From: JANLVI01 sp031363915 | GTDB taxonomy: Bacteria; Vulcanimicrobiota; Vulcanimicrobiia; Vulcanimicrobiales; Vulcanimicrobiaceae | DNA: 64,000 nucleotides | Assembly: GCA_031363915.1 (NCBI GenBank) | Contig: JANLVI010000007.1 | Coordinates: 62,001-126,000, forward strand | Reading direction: 5' to 3' | In this document: positions 26,118-34,648 of the stretch, piece after piece | Layout of the letters: each line of letters starts with the position of its first letter | Position numbering within the stretch: the first letter of the stretch is position 1 | Notes under the pieces: generated by a model | What the model was told of the DNA's origin: nothing | Seen by the model: the letters and a program-made list of their open reading frames with translations, nothing else | The model's database searches: none | Made by a program: the position numbers and the translations under genes

Positions 26118-26561
26118 TTACAACATCCGGTTGTAGACCAAAAAAGCCTTATCGCGCACGTAGCCCGCGCGCTCGTAGAGTCGCTGTGCGGCGTGATTGT
26201 CGACCGCCGTACTCAAGGTCAGCCCGGCCGCATCGTTCTCGCGTGCAAAGCGTTCCGCCACCGCCATCAGGGCCGCACCGACGCCTCCGATGCGCGCGTA
26301 CGGATCGACGAAGAGATCGTTCAGAATCCACAACCGCTGCATGTGCACGCTCTCGAACGACGGATAGAGCTGGGCGAAGCCGATCGCCGAGTGGTCGCCG
26401 TCGCGGGCAAGAAAAATCACCGACTCGTCACGAGCGAGGCGTTCGGTGATGAAATTGTGCGAGGCTCGCAGATTGCTCGCGGCCTCATAGAACACGCGGT
26501 AGGCATCGAAAAGCGGGGCGATGACGTCGACGTCATGTTGCGCGGCACGGACAATCGTCAT
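26118..26561 (-). CDS. GNAT family N-acetyltransferase
   Basis: This 147-residue protein has the GNAT acetyl-CoA loop in ARIGGVGAALMAVAERFA and the C-terminal segment TAVDNHAAQRLYERAGYV, characteristic of the fold. The ATG at 26561 gives MTIVRAAQHDVDVI, the natural N-terminus; the longer frame to 26645 is not family-like and would overlap the imuB promoter region. The target amine is not identifiable. It precedes the MFS gene in a likely operon. Confidence 0.87.
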   Translation of the reverse strand: MTIVRAAQHDVDVIAPLFDAYRVFYEAASNLRASHNFITERLARDESVIFLARDGDHSAIGFAQLYPSFESVHMQRLWILNDLFVDPYARIGGVGAALMAVAERFARENDAAGLTLSTAVDNHAAQRLYERAGYVRDKAFLVYNRML

Positions 26562-26648
26562 CGGGGCAAGCAGCGGAGAAGCATAACAGCATGTTTCAAC
26601 GCACACCCGGCGAGGCTTGTCCGCATCCCGGGACTTCCGGCCCATGCA

Positions 26649-26677
26649 TTGACATCGAACATACGTTCGATTACACT
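26649..26677 (+). promoter_or_regulatory. SOS promoter of imuB with LexA box
   Basis: The -35 TTGACA (26649-26654), LexA palindrome TCGAACATACGTTCGA (26655-26670) and -10 TACACT (26672-26677) repeat the imuA arrangement base for base: 17-nt spacer, box directly after the -35, and ATG 10 nt after the -10. The 22 bases from the -35 through the box (26649-26670) are identical to those of imuA. Confidence 0.92.
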
Positions 26678-26686
26678 TCGTCTCCC

Positions 26687-28171
26687 ATGCCGGTTCTCGC
26701 GGTCCTCATCCCCGCTTACAAACTCGCGGTCGCCCGTCAGGATACGACGGTTGGCGAGGGGCCCGTGCTCGTCGCCGACAAGCGCGAGCGTGGCCGCGTG
26801 GTGGATTGCTCGGCTGCGGCCGCAGCGCTCGGCGTGCGGCGCGGGATGACGCTCGTCCAAGCGCAGGCGGTCGCCCGCGACGCGCTCACCCTCATCGATG
26901 ACCCCGCTGCCGATACGGCGCTCTGGAGCGCGCTACTCGATGCGCTCGATGCGGCCTCGCCGCTGGTCGAAGATGCAGGCGAAGGCTGTGCGTACCTCGA
27001 GATGCACGGGATCGAGGGCGGCGCGCCGGGGTGGCTCGCTGCCGTCCGCGAGACGCTCGCAGGATTCGATCTGCCGATTCGCCTGGGACTTGGCCCAAGC
27101 AAATTCGTCGCCCGCGCGGCCGCGATGATCGCCGACGGGACGATCGCGCAGGCCGACCCCCAGGCGCTCCTGGCTCCGCTCCCGCTCGAGCTTTTGGACT
27201 GCCCGCAGGGGGCGCTCGACCACCTCCGGCTGCTCGGCATCACGACGCTCGGCGAGCTTGCCGCGCTCCCGCACGGTCCGTTCGTGCGCCGCTTCGGAAC
27301 CGAGGGTGCGTGCTGGCACGCCTGGGCGCGCGGCGTCGATGATGCTCCGCTCGTGCCGCGACCACGCGCGATGAAGATCGACCGCGCCCGCAACGGCGAG
27401 GGGACCGCCGAATCCGAAGAAGCGGTGCTCTTCGCACTGCGCGGCCTCGTCGCCGAGGTCGTCGCGGATCTGGAACTCGCGGGCAAACGCTGCGGCCGCC
27501 TTATGCTCACCCTCGAATGTGAGAACGGCGAGACGCACGACATCACCACGAGCGTCGCCCAACCGACCGCGCAGCCGCACACGCTCTTCGAACTCTTGCG
27601 CGCGCGCCTGGAGGGGCTGCGTTTGAGCGCGCCCGTTATCGGCGCCCGTCTGTCGGCGGGAGGCCTGGAAAACGGCGGTGTGCCGCTCACGCTTTTTGCC
27701 GCAAGCGACCCCGACCCCGAAGCGCTCGGGCTTGTTCTCGCGCGCTTGGATGCAGCGCTCGGAGAACATCGCGCCCTGCGCGCGCGGGTGGTCGCCGGCA
27801 CGCGCCCCGAGCAGCGCTATGCGGTCGAGCCATTCACGATCGAGACGCTGGTGACGAAAACGTGGCTCGCGCTGCCGCCCGGCATGAGCGCGCTTCCCCC
27901 GCATGCGACGCTCCAGTACCGGGCGCGCGATCCCGTGCCGATCGCGGTGAGCCTCGATCGCGGCCGCCCGGCCTTCGTCGGCACGCCACCGCAGGCCGTA
28001 TTGGAGTTCGGGGGTCCTTGGCGGGTCGATGAGGCCTGGTGGTCGCGCGCCACCGGCGCCGGGACGCTTTCGATCGAGCGCGACGACTACGACGTGCTGC
28101 TCGAGGACGGGGCGCTCTGCCGGATCGCCTGTTGCGGAGGCGGCTGGACCCTGTGCGGGACGTACGATTGA
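26687..28171 (+). CDS. imuB: ImuB-like inactive Y-family polymerase
   Basis: The 494-residue product has the Y-family architecture: N-terminal palm (MPVLAVLIPAYKLAVARQ), fingers, helix-hairpin-helix region (LDHLRLLGITTLGELAALP) and little-finger region, then an ImuB-type C-terminal tail with WTLCGTYD. The catalytic Asp of DxxxFFA and the DE pair are not present (PAYKLAV; CAYLEMHGI), as in ImuB, which scaffolds DnaE2 and the beta clamp rather than polymerising. The ATG at 26687 is set by the promoter; the open frame upstream crosses the promoter. It has its own LexA box and is not in an operon with imuA or dnaE2. Confidence 0.88.
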   Translation: MPVLAVLIPAYKLAVARQDTTVGEGPVLVADKRERGRVVDCSAAAAALGVRRGMTLVQAQAVARDALTLIDDPAADTALWSALLDALDAASPLVEDAGEGCAYLEMHGIEGGAPGWLAAVRETLAGFDLPIRLGLGPSKFVARAAAMIADGTIAQADPQALLAPLPLELLDCPQGALDHLRLLGITTLGELAALPHGPFVRRFGTEGACWHAWARGVDDAPLVPRPRAMKIDRARNGEGTAESEEAVLFALRGLVAEVVADLELAGKRCGRLMLTLECENGETHDITTSVAQPTAQPHTLFELLRARLEGLRLSAPVIGARLSAGGLENGGVPLTLFAASDPDPEALGLVLARLDAALGEHRALRARVVAGTRPEQRYAVEPFTIETLVTKTWLALPPGMSALPPHATLQYRARDPVPIAVSLDRGRPAFVGTPPQAVLEFGGPWRVDEAWWSRATGAGTLSIERDDYDVLLEDGALCRIACCGGGWTLCGTYD

Positions 28172-28349
28172 TGATTCTCATAACCGCCGCTAAGGTTGCT
28201 TACCAAACGGCCGATATAAGTATTGGTCGACGAAATTCGGTGCACGCTTAGAAGCAGGCTGGATTCTCCGTTCTACCACAACTGGTACACCGGCGTCCCC
28301 TCGTTTATGAGAACGCTAGGTTTCTCATGGACTTATGTGCACGACGCCC

Positions 28350-28523
28350 ATGGCATACGTTACCCTAACCAACATTTGTCTTTTCGGTTCGACCGTTGTC
28401 ACGCTAGCGACGATTGCCTCGATCGCGTTCGATCGCGCGCCCAAGGTGCGCAAACGTCCTCAGCCCGAACGTTTTTCCCCGGTCGCGGTAACGCACGCGA
28501 CCCGCATGAGTCGAAACGCCTAA
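28350..28523 (+). CDS. Possible 57-residue membrane peptide
   Basis: The frame starts at an ATG at 28350 (28335 is also possible) and encodes one hydrophobic segment (LFGSTVVTLATIASIAF) followed by a basic tail rich in Arg and Pro. There is no clear ribosome site. It ends just before a tandem hairpin/terminator pair. The 178 nt between imuB and this frame contain no other gene I can support. It may be spurious, but the terminator suggests that something is transcribed here. Confidence 0.35.
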   Translation: MAYVTLTNICLFGSTVVTLATIASIAFDRAPKVRKRPQPERFSPVAVTHATRMSRNA

Positions 28524-28540
28524 CCGCGTTCACCGACTCC

Positions 28541-28616
28541 GGTGAGCGTGCTGGTCACACGCTCACCCCAGAAGCCCGGCGAACGTACTGGTCATACGTC
28601 CGCCGGGTTTTCTTCT
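28541..28616 (+). terminator. Tandem hairpins with identical CTGGTCA loops, last one a terminator
   Basis: Hairpin 1 (28541-28567) has a perfect 10-bp stem GGTGAGCGTG/CACGCTCACC around loop CTGGTCA. Hairpin 2 (28575-28607) has a 12-bp stem with one mismatch around the same heptaloop and is followed by TTTTCTTCTTT. The second is a clear intrinsic terminator for plus-strand transcription and may also act for the convergent gene at 28621. The stem sequences differ, so the loop identity is not simple duplication of the whole hairpin. Confidence 0.85.
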
Positions 28617-28620
28617 TTCG

Positions 28621-29535
28621 CTATGGATATTTCTCGAACGCGATTTGGCCGTTCGGGAAATCGAGCGTCACGATGTAGCGCTCGAGCAAACTCATGCCGA
28701 TGAGTCCGGCAGCATACGGATCGGACCAGATACCGGTCTTCGCCGTCGAGAGTTGCGTGGGCACGGGACCCAGTGCCATCGATCCGAGCGTGAGCGGCAG
28801 CGGTCGCGATTCGAGAAACCGGGTATCGCCGGGACTATCGCTAACCGCGCTGCCGGTCGTGCGCGTGTAGAGCGTGTGCGACGTGACGAACGGCGAGGTC
28901 AGAATCAAACTGCTCGAACTGGTCGTATCGAGGATGAAGACGCCGGCGATCCCATCGACGACGCCCTCGACCGCGGGCATTTGCGCACGTTTGATCTCCA
29001 TCGGCAACACGCTTCCGATCAGCGGCGCGGTATCGTTTGCCGGATCGGAAAACGTGATCGTCGCAGCGCGCACGTCGATGCGCGAACGTAACCGTGCCAA
29101 GAGCGGATACCCAATCGCACCGTCGAGTGCGCCGTGTCGCCAGTTCGCTATTGCCGTGACGTTCTTGAGTTCCACGCCTTCGATGTCCAGCACCGAAACG
29201 ACGCCGATCTTCGGCAGGGGCGTGGGCGTGACCGCGGGCGTCGGAGTCGCCGCCGCCGACGGCAGCGGTGTCGGCGACGGTTGATCGACGAGCGCGATCT
29301 TCGCCGCCGCGAGCGCCTCGGGTGAGAGCGTGAGGCGCGCGTTGGAATTGAGGAGAAGCGAAAACGGACCTGCGCCGTTGATCGTCGCTTGGATGACAAT
29401 CCGTTTGCGTGCGTAGGTCATCGGAACGACGACGCGGCGCGAGGCGAGCACGACCTCGCCCGGCGCCGGCGTCGGCGCGGGCGTCGGCCCGATCCCAAGC
29501 TGCAACGCCGCAGCCGCAACGACCGCCAGAATCAC
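28621..29535 (-). CDS. Exported retropepsin-like (clan AA) protein, degenerate catalytic motifs
   Basis: The 304-residue product has a signal-like N-terminus with a proline/threonine linker and two retropepsin-like halves. The strand before each expected catalytic triplet is present, but the motif reads LLLNSNARL in the first half and FILDTTSSSSLIL in the second, where the family has DTGA or DTGS. The second half keeps Asp-Thr but has Thr for Gly. It may be an inactive or altered aspartyl protease, possibly binding rather than cleaving. A second Pro/Thr-rich linker separates the two halves. Confidence 0.65.
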   Translation of the reverse strand: MILAVVAAAALQLGIGPTPAPTPAPGEVVLASRRVVVPMTYARKRIVIQATINGAGPFSLLLNSNARLTLSPEALAAAKIALVDQPSPTPLPSAAATPTPAVTPTPLPKIGVVSVLDIEGVELKNVTAIANWRHGALDGAIGYPLLARLRSRIDVRAATITFSDPANDTAPLIGSVLPMEIKRAQMPAVEGVVDGIAGVFILDTTSSSSLILTSPFVTSHTLYTRTTGSAVSDSPGDTRFLESRPLPLTLGSMALGPVPTQLSTAKTGIWSDPYAAGLIGMSLLERYIVTLDFPNGQIAFEKYP

Positions 29536-29639
29536 GACGAGAAGGCGCTAGTGCGCCCAAACGCTACGGTGACCATCCACCCTCTTTTTGTTTTGCAATA
29601 CCAACGCGCCGCGCGCTCATTTCGTTCCGCTTCCTTGGC

Positions 29640-30617
29640 CTACGCCAAATACGGTTCGAACGGCGCGACCGGGACCAAGATTCGATCGACCTCGGCGAAG
29701 ATCTGCTCGTCCAAGCGGAGATCGGCGGCGACCACATTATCATCGACATGGGCGGTCTTGGTGGCCCCAACGATCACCGAACTGACGACGTCTTCGCGCA
29801 AACACCAGGCGAGCGCGAGTTGCGCTAGGGTGCACTGCGCGCGTTCGGCAAGCGGCTTCAACTCCTGGACGGCCGCGAGGATCGACTCCGTAAAGTATTC
29901 TTCGAGCGTCCACTTTTGCGCATCGTTGCCGGCGCGTGTGTCGGCGGGCGGGTGATCGACTGAGGTGTATTTGCCGCTGAGCACGCCCATCGCGAGCGGC
30001 GACCACACGACGTTCCCAAGTCCGAACTCACGGCACGTTGGAAACACGCGGTCTTCGACGCGACGCCAGAGCGCGTTGTATTGCGGCTGGTTGCTTGCGG
30101 GTTCGGCCCAGCCGCGTACACGGCAGAGTTGCACGGCGCTTGCAATCTGATCGGCGGTCCACTCCGAGACGCCCCAGTAGAGAATCTTGCCGGCGCGCAC
30201 CAAATCGTTCATCGCGGCACACGTTTCGTCGAGCGGCGTATGGCGATCGTAGCGGTGGCACTGGTAGAGATCGATGTAGTCCACACCCAGGCGTTTGAGC
30301 GAGAGATCGCTCTGCTCGCGAATGTGCTTGCGCGAGAGGCCGCTTTGATTGGAGCCTTCACCCATCGGGAAAAAAACTTTCGTCGCGAGGACGATCGAAT
30401 CGCGCGGATAGTCGCGCAGCGCGCGGCCGACGACTTCTTCCGACTTTCCGCGCGCGTAGACGTTTGCCGTATCGAAGAAATTTACGCCGAGTTCGTATGC
30501 GCGGGCGATGCACGCGCGCGCCGTGTCTTCCTCGACGCTCCCGCCGTACGTGAGCCACGAACCAAGACCGACCGTGGAAACCTGAACGCCTGCGCGACCT
30601 AACCGACGATACTGCAT
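29640..30617 (-). CDS. Aldo/keto reductase
   Basis: The 325-residue enzyme starts MQYRRLGRAGVQVSTVGLGSW and has the AKR signatures FFDTANVYARGKSEEVVG (catalytic Asp-Tyr), the Lys in VLATKVFFP and the His in DLYQCHRYD, plus the NADPH-binding C-terminal SSVIVGATKTAHV. It resembles YajO/voltage-gated potassium channel beta-subunit-type AKRs. The ATG at 30617 fits the family; the longer frame does not. It is 34 nt downstream of the YqeG-like gene in a minus-strand run. Confidence 0.9.
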   Translation of the reverse strand: MQYRRLGRAGVQVSTVGLGSWLTYGGSVEEDTARACIARAYELGVNFFDTANVYARGKSEEVVGRALRDYPRDSIVLATKVFFPMGEGSNQSGLSRKHIREQSDLSLKRLGVDYIDLYQCHRYDRHTPLDETCAAMNDLVRAGKILYWGVSEWTADQIASAVQLCRVRGWAEPASNQPQYNALWRRVEDRVFPTCREFGLGNVVWSPLAMGVLSGKYTSVDHPPADTRAGNDAQKWTLEEYFTESILAAVQELKPLAERAQCTLAQLALAWCLREDVVSSVIVGATKTAHVDDNVVAADLRLDEQIFAEVDRILVPVAPFEPYLA

Positions 30618-30651
30618 GCTCCTAACATTACGCGGTCGGCTCACAAACCCG

Positions 30652-31182
30652 TTACGCCTGGGATTCGGGTTCCTCGCTGACGTGCGGGAATTTATGCAGC
30701 ACGACGCGTTCGAAGCGGCGCAGCCAATGCGTGTTCCATGGATCGTGCTTGGAGAGCGGCGGGACCAGGATCGTATCGAGTCCGCAAATGCGCGCACCCA
30801 AGATGTCGGTGAAGAGCTGGTCGCCGATCACGATCACCGCCTCTTTTGGCAGTTGCATCAGGGCGAGTGCGCGCCGGTATCCGCCCTGAAGCGGCTTGCG
30901 AGCGTTCGGGACGATCGGAATGTTGAGCAATTCGGCGACCTCGCGCGCCCACGGACGCCCGTTATTCGTGAGCATCACGACTTGAATTCCCGCCGCTTGC
31001 GCGCGCGCGATCCAGGCCGATTCTTCCGGCAACGGCTCGTGCGTGCGATAGCCGACGAGCGTGTTATCGAGATCGATCAGCGCACCGCGAATCCCGGCGA
31101 CGCCGAGCTTGGCGATATCGATCTCGGAGATGCGTTCGGCGTACGACGTAGGCCAAAACCAGCGGCGACCGCGGAGTCTCAT
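30652..31182 (-). CDS. YqeG family HAD-type phosphatase
   Basis: This 176-residue protein has the HAD catalytic motif DLDNTLV (residues about 37-43), the motif II threonine in VVMLTNNGRP, and the C-terminal GDQLFTDILGA with the acidic pair. This is the YqeG/subfamily IIIA arrangement, thought to dephosphorylate small phospholipid- or sugar-related substrates. Its start overlaps the stop of the diacylglycerol-kinase-like gene by 4 nt. Possible link to lipid metabolism is inference from this coupling. Confidence 0.87.
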   Translation of the reverse strand: MRLRGRRWFWPTSYAERISEIDIAKLGVAGIRGALIDLDNTLVGYRTHEPLPEESAWIARAQAAGIQVVMLTNNGRPWAREVAELLNIPIVPNARKPLQGGYRRALALMQLPKEAVIVIGDQLFTDILGARICGLDTILVPPLSKHDPWNTHWLRRFERVVLHKFPHVSEEPESQA

Positions 31183-32096
31183 CGGATCCTCGGGATCCGA
31201 TCTTTCGGCACGAGCACGGCGAGTGCGCTCGGGAGCGTTTTGAATTCTGCCGGCAGGCGCGTCGCGAACTCGCCATCGGCGAAGACGTGGTGGGCTTTGC
31301 GTGCGCGCACGGTAAACGATTTTCCGCGCAGTACCTGGACTTCATCGATCTCGGTGAATTTATGCAGCGCGACGGCGAGCGCGACTTTGAGTCCGCTGCG
31401 CCAATCGGCAACATCGATCGAGTAGAGCTCCATCACGCCGTCCTCAATGGACGCGTTGTCGTTTTCGACGAGGCCGCCGAAACGGTATGAGTTTGCAACC
31501 GTGAGTTGGACCGTCTTGAACGTTCGCACGCTGCCGTCTTCGAGTTCGACCTCGAGATGATAGGGATGCAGGTGCGGAAACGCGCGCAGGGTCGTGATCG
31601 GTACGGTGAGCATGCCGAACCTCTTCTTCAGCGGACCCGTCTGTTGACGCGCGATGTGTGTCGAGAGTCCGATGCTCGCTTCATTTAAGTAAGACTTGCC
31701 GTTCACGCTGCCGATGTCGATCGTCTGCACGACGCCATCATCGACCAGCGCGCAGGCGCCCTCGAGGTCGAACGGGATGCCGAGCGTACGCGAGAGTTCG
31801 TTGACGGTGCCCAGCGGCAAGATTGCTAGCGGCACTTCGGCTGCGCGTAAGCCGTCGATCGCCGAGAAGAGGGTACCGTCGCCGCCGCCGATCATGGCGG
31901 CGTCCATTTTTCCGGCGTGCTCTTTGAGCGCGCGCACGAGCGACTCCGGGTCATCCGTCGGAACGCGCAGGACCTCGTGACCGCGCCGCTCGAGGATCTC
32001 CACGACGCGCGAGGCAGCGCCCACGCCGTGGCGCGCGCGCGTGTTGATCGCAAGAAACACGCGTTTGCGACTACCGACCCGTGGTAGAGTTGCCAT
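31179..32096 (-). CDS. Diacylglycerol/sphingosine kinase-like lipid kinase
   Basis: The 305-residue protein has the DAGK catalytic signature GGGDGTLFSAIDGL (about residues 65-78) and the downstream LPLGTVNELSRTLGIP and YLNEASIGLSTHIA segments of the YegS/DgkB family, which phosphorylates diacylglycerol or related lipids at the membrane. I set the start at ATG 32096 (MATLPRVGSRKR); an ATG at 32120 overlaps the divergent S46 start. Translation overlaps the phosphatase gene, suggesting a kinase/phosphatase pair. Confidence 0.88.
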   Translation of the reverse strand: MATLPRVGSRKRVFLAINTRARHGVGAASRVVEILERRGHEVLRVPTDDPESLVRALKEHAGKMDAAMIGGGDGTLFSAIDGLRAAEVPLAILPLGTVNELSRTLGIPFDLEGACALVDDGVVQTIDIGSVNGKSYLNEASIGLSTHIARQQTGPLKKRFGMLTVPITTLRAFPHLHPYHLEVELEDGSVRTFKTVQLTVANSYRFGGLVENDNASIEDGVMELYSIDVADWRSGLKVALAVALHKFTEIDEVQVLRGKSFTVRARKAHHVFADGEFATRLPAEFKTLPSALAVLVPKDRIPRIR

Positions 32097-32118
32097 CTCG
32101 CCTGGTAAAGGGTTACTC

Positions 32119-33960
32119 ATGCGTCGTTTCCTTACGCTCGTCTCGATCGCTGCATTCGCCACGATCGCCCGTCCCGCCGTGGCGGACGAGGGCATGTGGA
32201 CCCTCGATAACTTCCCCGAAGCGGCAGTTGCCAAGCAGTACGGCTTCAAAGCCACGCCCGCATTCCTCGACAAACTGCGCACGGCATCGGTTCGGCTGCC
32301 GGGCTGCTCGGGCTCGTTCGTCTCCGGCACCGGCCTGATCATGACCAACCACCACTGCGCGCGGGACTGCATCACCTACAACTCAAGCGAGAAGAACGAC
32401 TACATCAAAACCGGGTTCTTCGCGGCAAAGCAGCAAGACGAACTCGTCTGTCCCGGGTTCTCGATCGTCTCGCTCGTCTCGATCGCCGACGTCACGAAAA
32501 CCGTGAACGTCGCGACGGCGGGGACGGCCGGTGCGGGGTTCAACGCCGCCGAGCGCGCGGTGTTCTCAAAACTCGAGAATGCGTGCGCGCCCGATAAAGC
32601 AACATAGCAGTGCCAGGTCGTCACGCTCTACAACGGCGGACGCTACGCGCTCTACGCGTATCGCAAATACACCGACGTGCGTCTGGTGTTCGCACCCGAT
32701 GAAGCCGCCGCGTTTTTCGGCGGCGATCCGGACAACTTCAATTTCCCGCGATTCGATCTGGATTGCGCGTTCATGCGGGTCTACCAAGACGGCAAGCCGA
32801 TGACCTCGTCGAATTTTTTCCGCTGGAGTACAGCGAGAGCAAACGAATTGATCTTCGTGCCCGGCAATCCGGGTTCGACCTCACGTCTCGATACGGTCGC
32901 CGAACTCGAATATCTGCGCGACGTGCAGAACATCGCCGCGCTGCGCGGTCTCTCCCAACGCCGCGGGCTGTATTCGCAGTTTGCAACCGAGAGTGTAGAA
33001 CACGCCCGCCAAGCAACCAGCGTGCTCTTCGGGATCGAGAACTCGCTCAAAGCGACGGTCGGTCACGAAACGACGCTGCTCGACGCCACGTTCGTGGCGA
33101 AAAAACGCGCGCAAGAAGCCGCCGACCGCGCGGCGATTGCGAAAAACCCCGTGCTTGCCAAAAAATTCGGCGGCGCGTACGACGCGATCGCCACAGCAGA
33201 ACGGCGCGCGCGCGATCTGCAACCCACCTTCGCGTACCGCGAGCGCGACGGGGCTTCTATCTTCCGACGGCTCGTGCGCGCGGTTGCCGAACGGATCAAG
33301 CCCGACGCGCAGCGCCTGCGGCCTTGCCGCAACTCGTTGCACTCCTGACCGCGCCGCGCCCCGGTCTTTGCCGATCTCGAAAAAACCACACTCGCCTACA
33401 GCCTGACGAAAACGCGCGAGTTTCTCGGCCCCGACGATGCGTACGTTAAAGCACTGCTCGGCAACGATTCGCCCGAAATCGTTGCCGCGCGCGTCACCGA
33501 GGGTCCGAAGTTCGCCGATCCGGCAATTGCGCTCGTTCGCGTGACCGATGCGATGAGCCGCGTCGCACGACAAACCTTCGAAGATCAAGTCGGTGCGCCG
33601 ATTGCAAAAAACGATGCGCTCGTCGCGCAGGCGCAGTTCGCGCTGCGCGTAACCTACGGCACCCTCAAAGGTTGGACGGAACGCGGCACGCCGATCGCAC
33701 CGTTCACCACGTTCGGCGGCACATTCGCGCACGCAACCGGCAGCGATCCTTTCGCGCTGCCCGCATCGTGGATCGCGGCGCGAAACGCATTCGACCCGAA
33801 GACGCCGCTTAATTTTACGAGCACGGCCGACATCATCGGCGGCGACTACGGCTACGATCTGCGCGACAATCGCGCCGTTGCCGTCGATTCTGTCGGCTTA
33901 CTGGCAGCGCTGCGCACGATCTATCGTGCGGACCGCCTCGCAACCGAACTCGCACCCTAG
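32119..33960 (+). pseudogene. S46 family serine peptidase (DPP7/DPP11-like), inactivated
   Basis: The sequence matches S46 dipeptidyl-peptidases over its length: signal peptide after MRRFLTL (with AAGGG ribosome site), catalytic His in MTNHHCARDC, Asp region FGGDPDNFNFPRFDLD, and C-terminal RNAFDPKTPLNFTSTADIIGG. It carries a TAG at 32605-32607 and a double frameshift near 33320 and 33360 (the segment ALPQLVALLTAPRP is in a second frame). A deletion at about 33840 joins IIGG to DYGYD, losing the segment that in this family holds the nucleophile motif GNSGSP. These lesions make it a pseudogene. Confidence 0.87.
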
Positions 33961-33991
33961 GGGACGTCGGCAAAACCAAGAAGGTACGAGC

Positions 33992-34522
33992 ATGAATCTC
34001 CGGTGGACCATACATCGAGCAATCGTCGCGGGAGCGATGCTCGGGGTCCTCGTACCCGGTCCCGCACGCGCCGACGAGAAATTCAGCGACACGACATGTC
34101 CGGCAGCTGTCCCATCGGTGGTCGGCTTTACCACGGTTGCGAACACGCCGCCGCTCGATCCCGCCGCTCTTCTGAGTGCCGCGATCGCGGCCGGCGATGC
34201 ATATGAGGTCTGCGCGCTACAATTACGCACCGATCAACGTAGTGAACCACAGGGGCACTACGCGCAATTCCGGGCGGCGCAGTACTTCGTGGTGGCGGGC
34301 CGCGTGGAAATCCAATTGGGCAAATTCGATCTCGCGCGTAAGTATCTCGGCGTCGCTCGCCAGGAAGCGACCGACGTCGCAGGCTGGCAGCCGTTCGGGA
34401 CCAGTAGCGCGACTAGACACTCCGTCTGGGCCGACAAGAGCAAAGCCATCCTCGCGGCGGTCGATGAAGCCGATAAAGCCCTCCCGACCCCCGATTCGCC
34501 CAAGCCCACTTCCACACCGTAA
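33992..34522 (+). CDS. Hypothetical exported protein
   Basis: The 176-residue protein has a signal peptide (AIVAGAMLGVLVPGPARA) and a helical soluble part with pair repeats (LLSAAIAAGDAYEVCALQL; KFDLARKYLGVARQEATD) that recall TPR-like structure. Two cysteines are in the mature form. The ATG at 33992 has AAGG about 9 nt before it. The gene follows the S46 pseudogene by 31 nt and may once have been in its operon. Family unknown. Confidence 0.6.
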   Translation: MNLRWTIHRAIVAGAMLGVLVPGPARADEKFSDTTCPAAVPSVVGFTTVANTPPLDPAALLSAAIAAGDAYEVCALQLRTDQRSEPQGHYAQFRAAQYFVVAGRVEIQLGKFDLARKYLGVARQEATDVAGWQPFGTSSATRHSVWADKSKAILAAVDEADKALPTPDSPKPTSTP

Positions 34523-34611
34523 GGATCGCTCGGCGAAATAGGCGCTTCCCCCGTCCGTGCACCTGCCGCCCGCAGACCCTAACCGGCGCGTAAATCCTTC
34601 GTCTTGGCCCC

Positions 34612-34640
34612 TTGTTATCGAACACACGTTCGATTATCAT
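34612..34640 (+). promoter_or_regulatory. SOS promoter of dnaE2 with LexA box
   Basis: The -35 TTGTTA (34612-34617), LexA box TCGAACACACGTTCGA (34618-34633) and -10 TATCAT (34635-34640) again have a 17-nt spacer. The box differs from that of imuA and imuB by one central base (ATAC to ACAC). The ATG is 9 nt after the -10. Confidence 0.9.
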
Positions 34641-34648
34641 AGGGGCCC

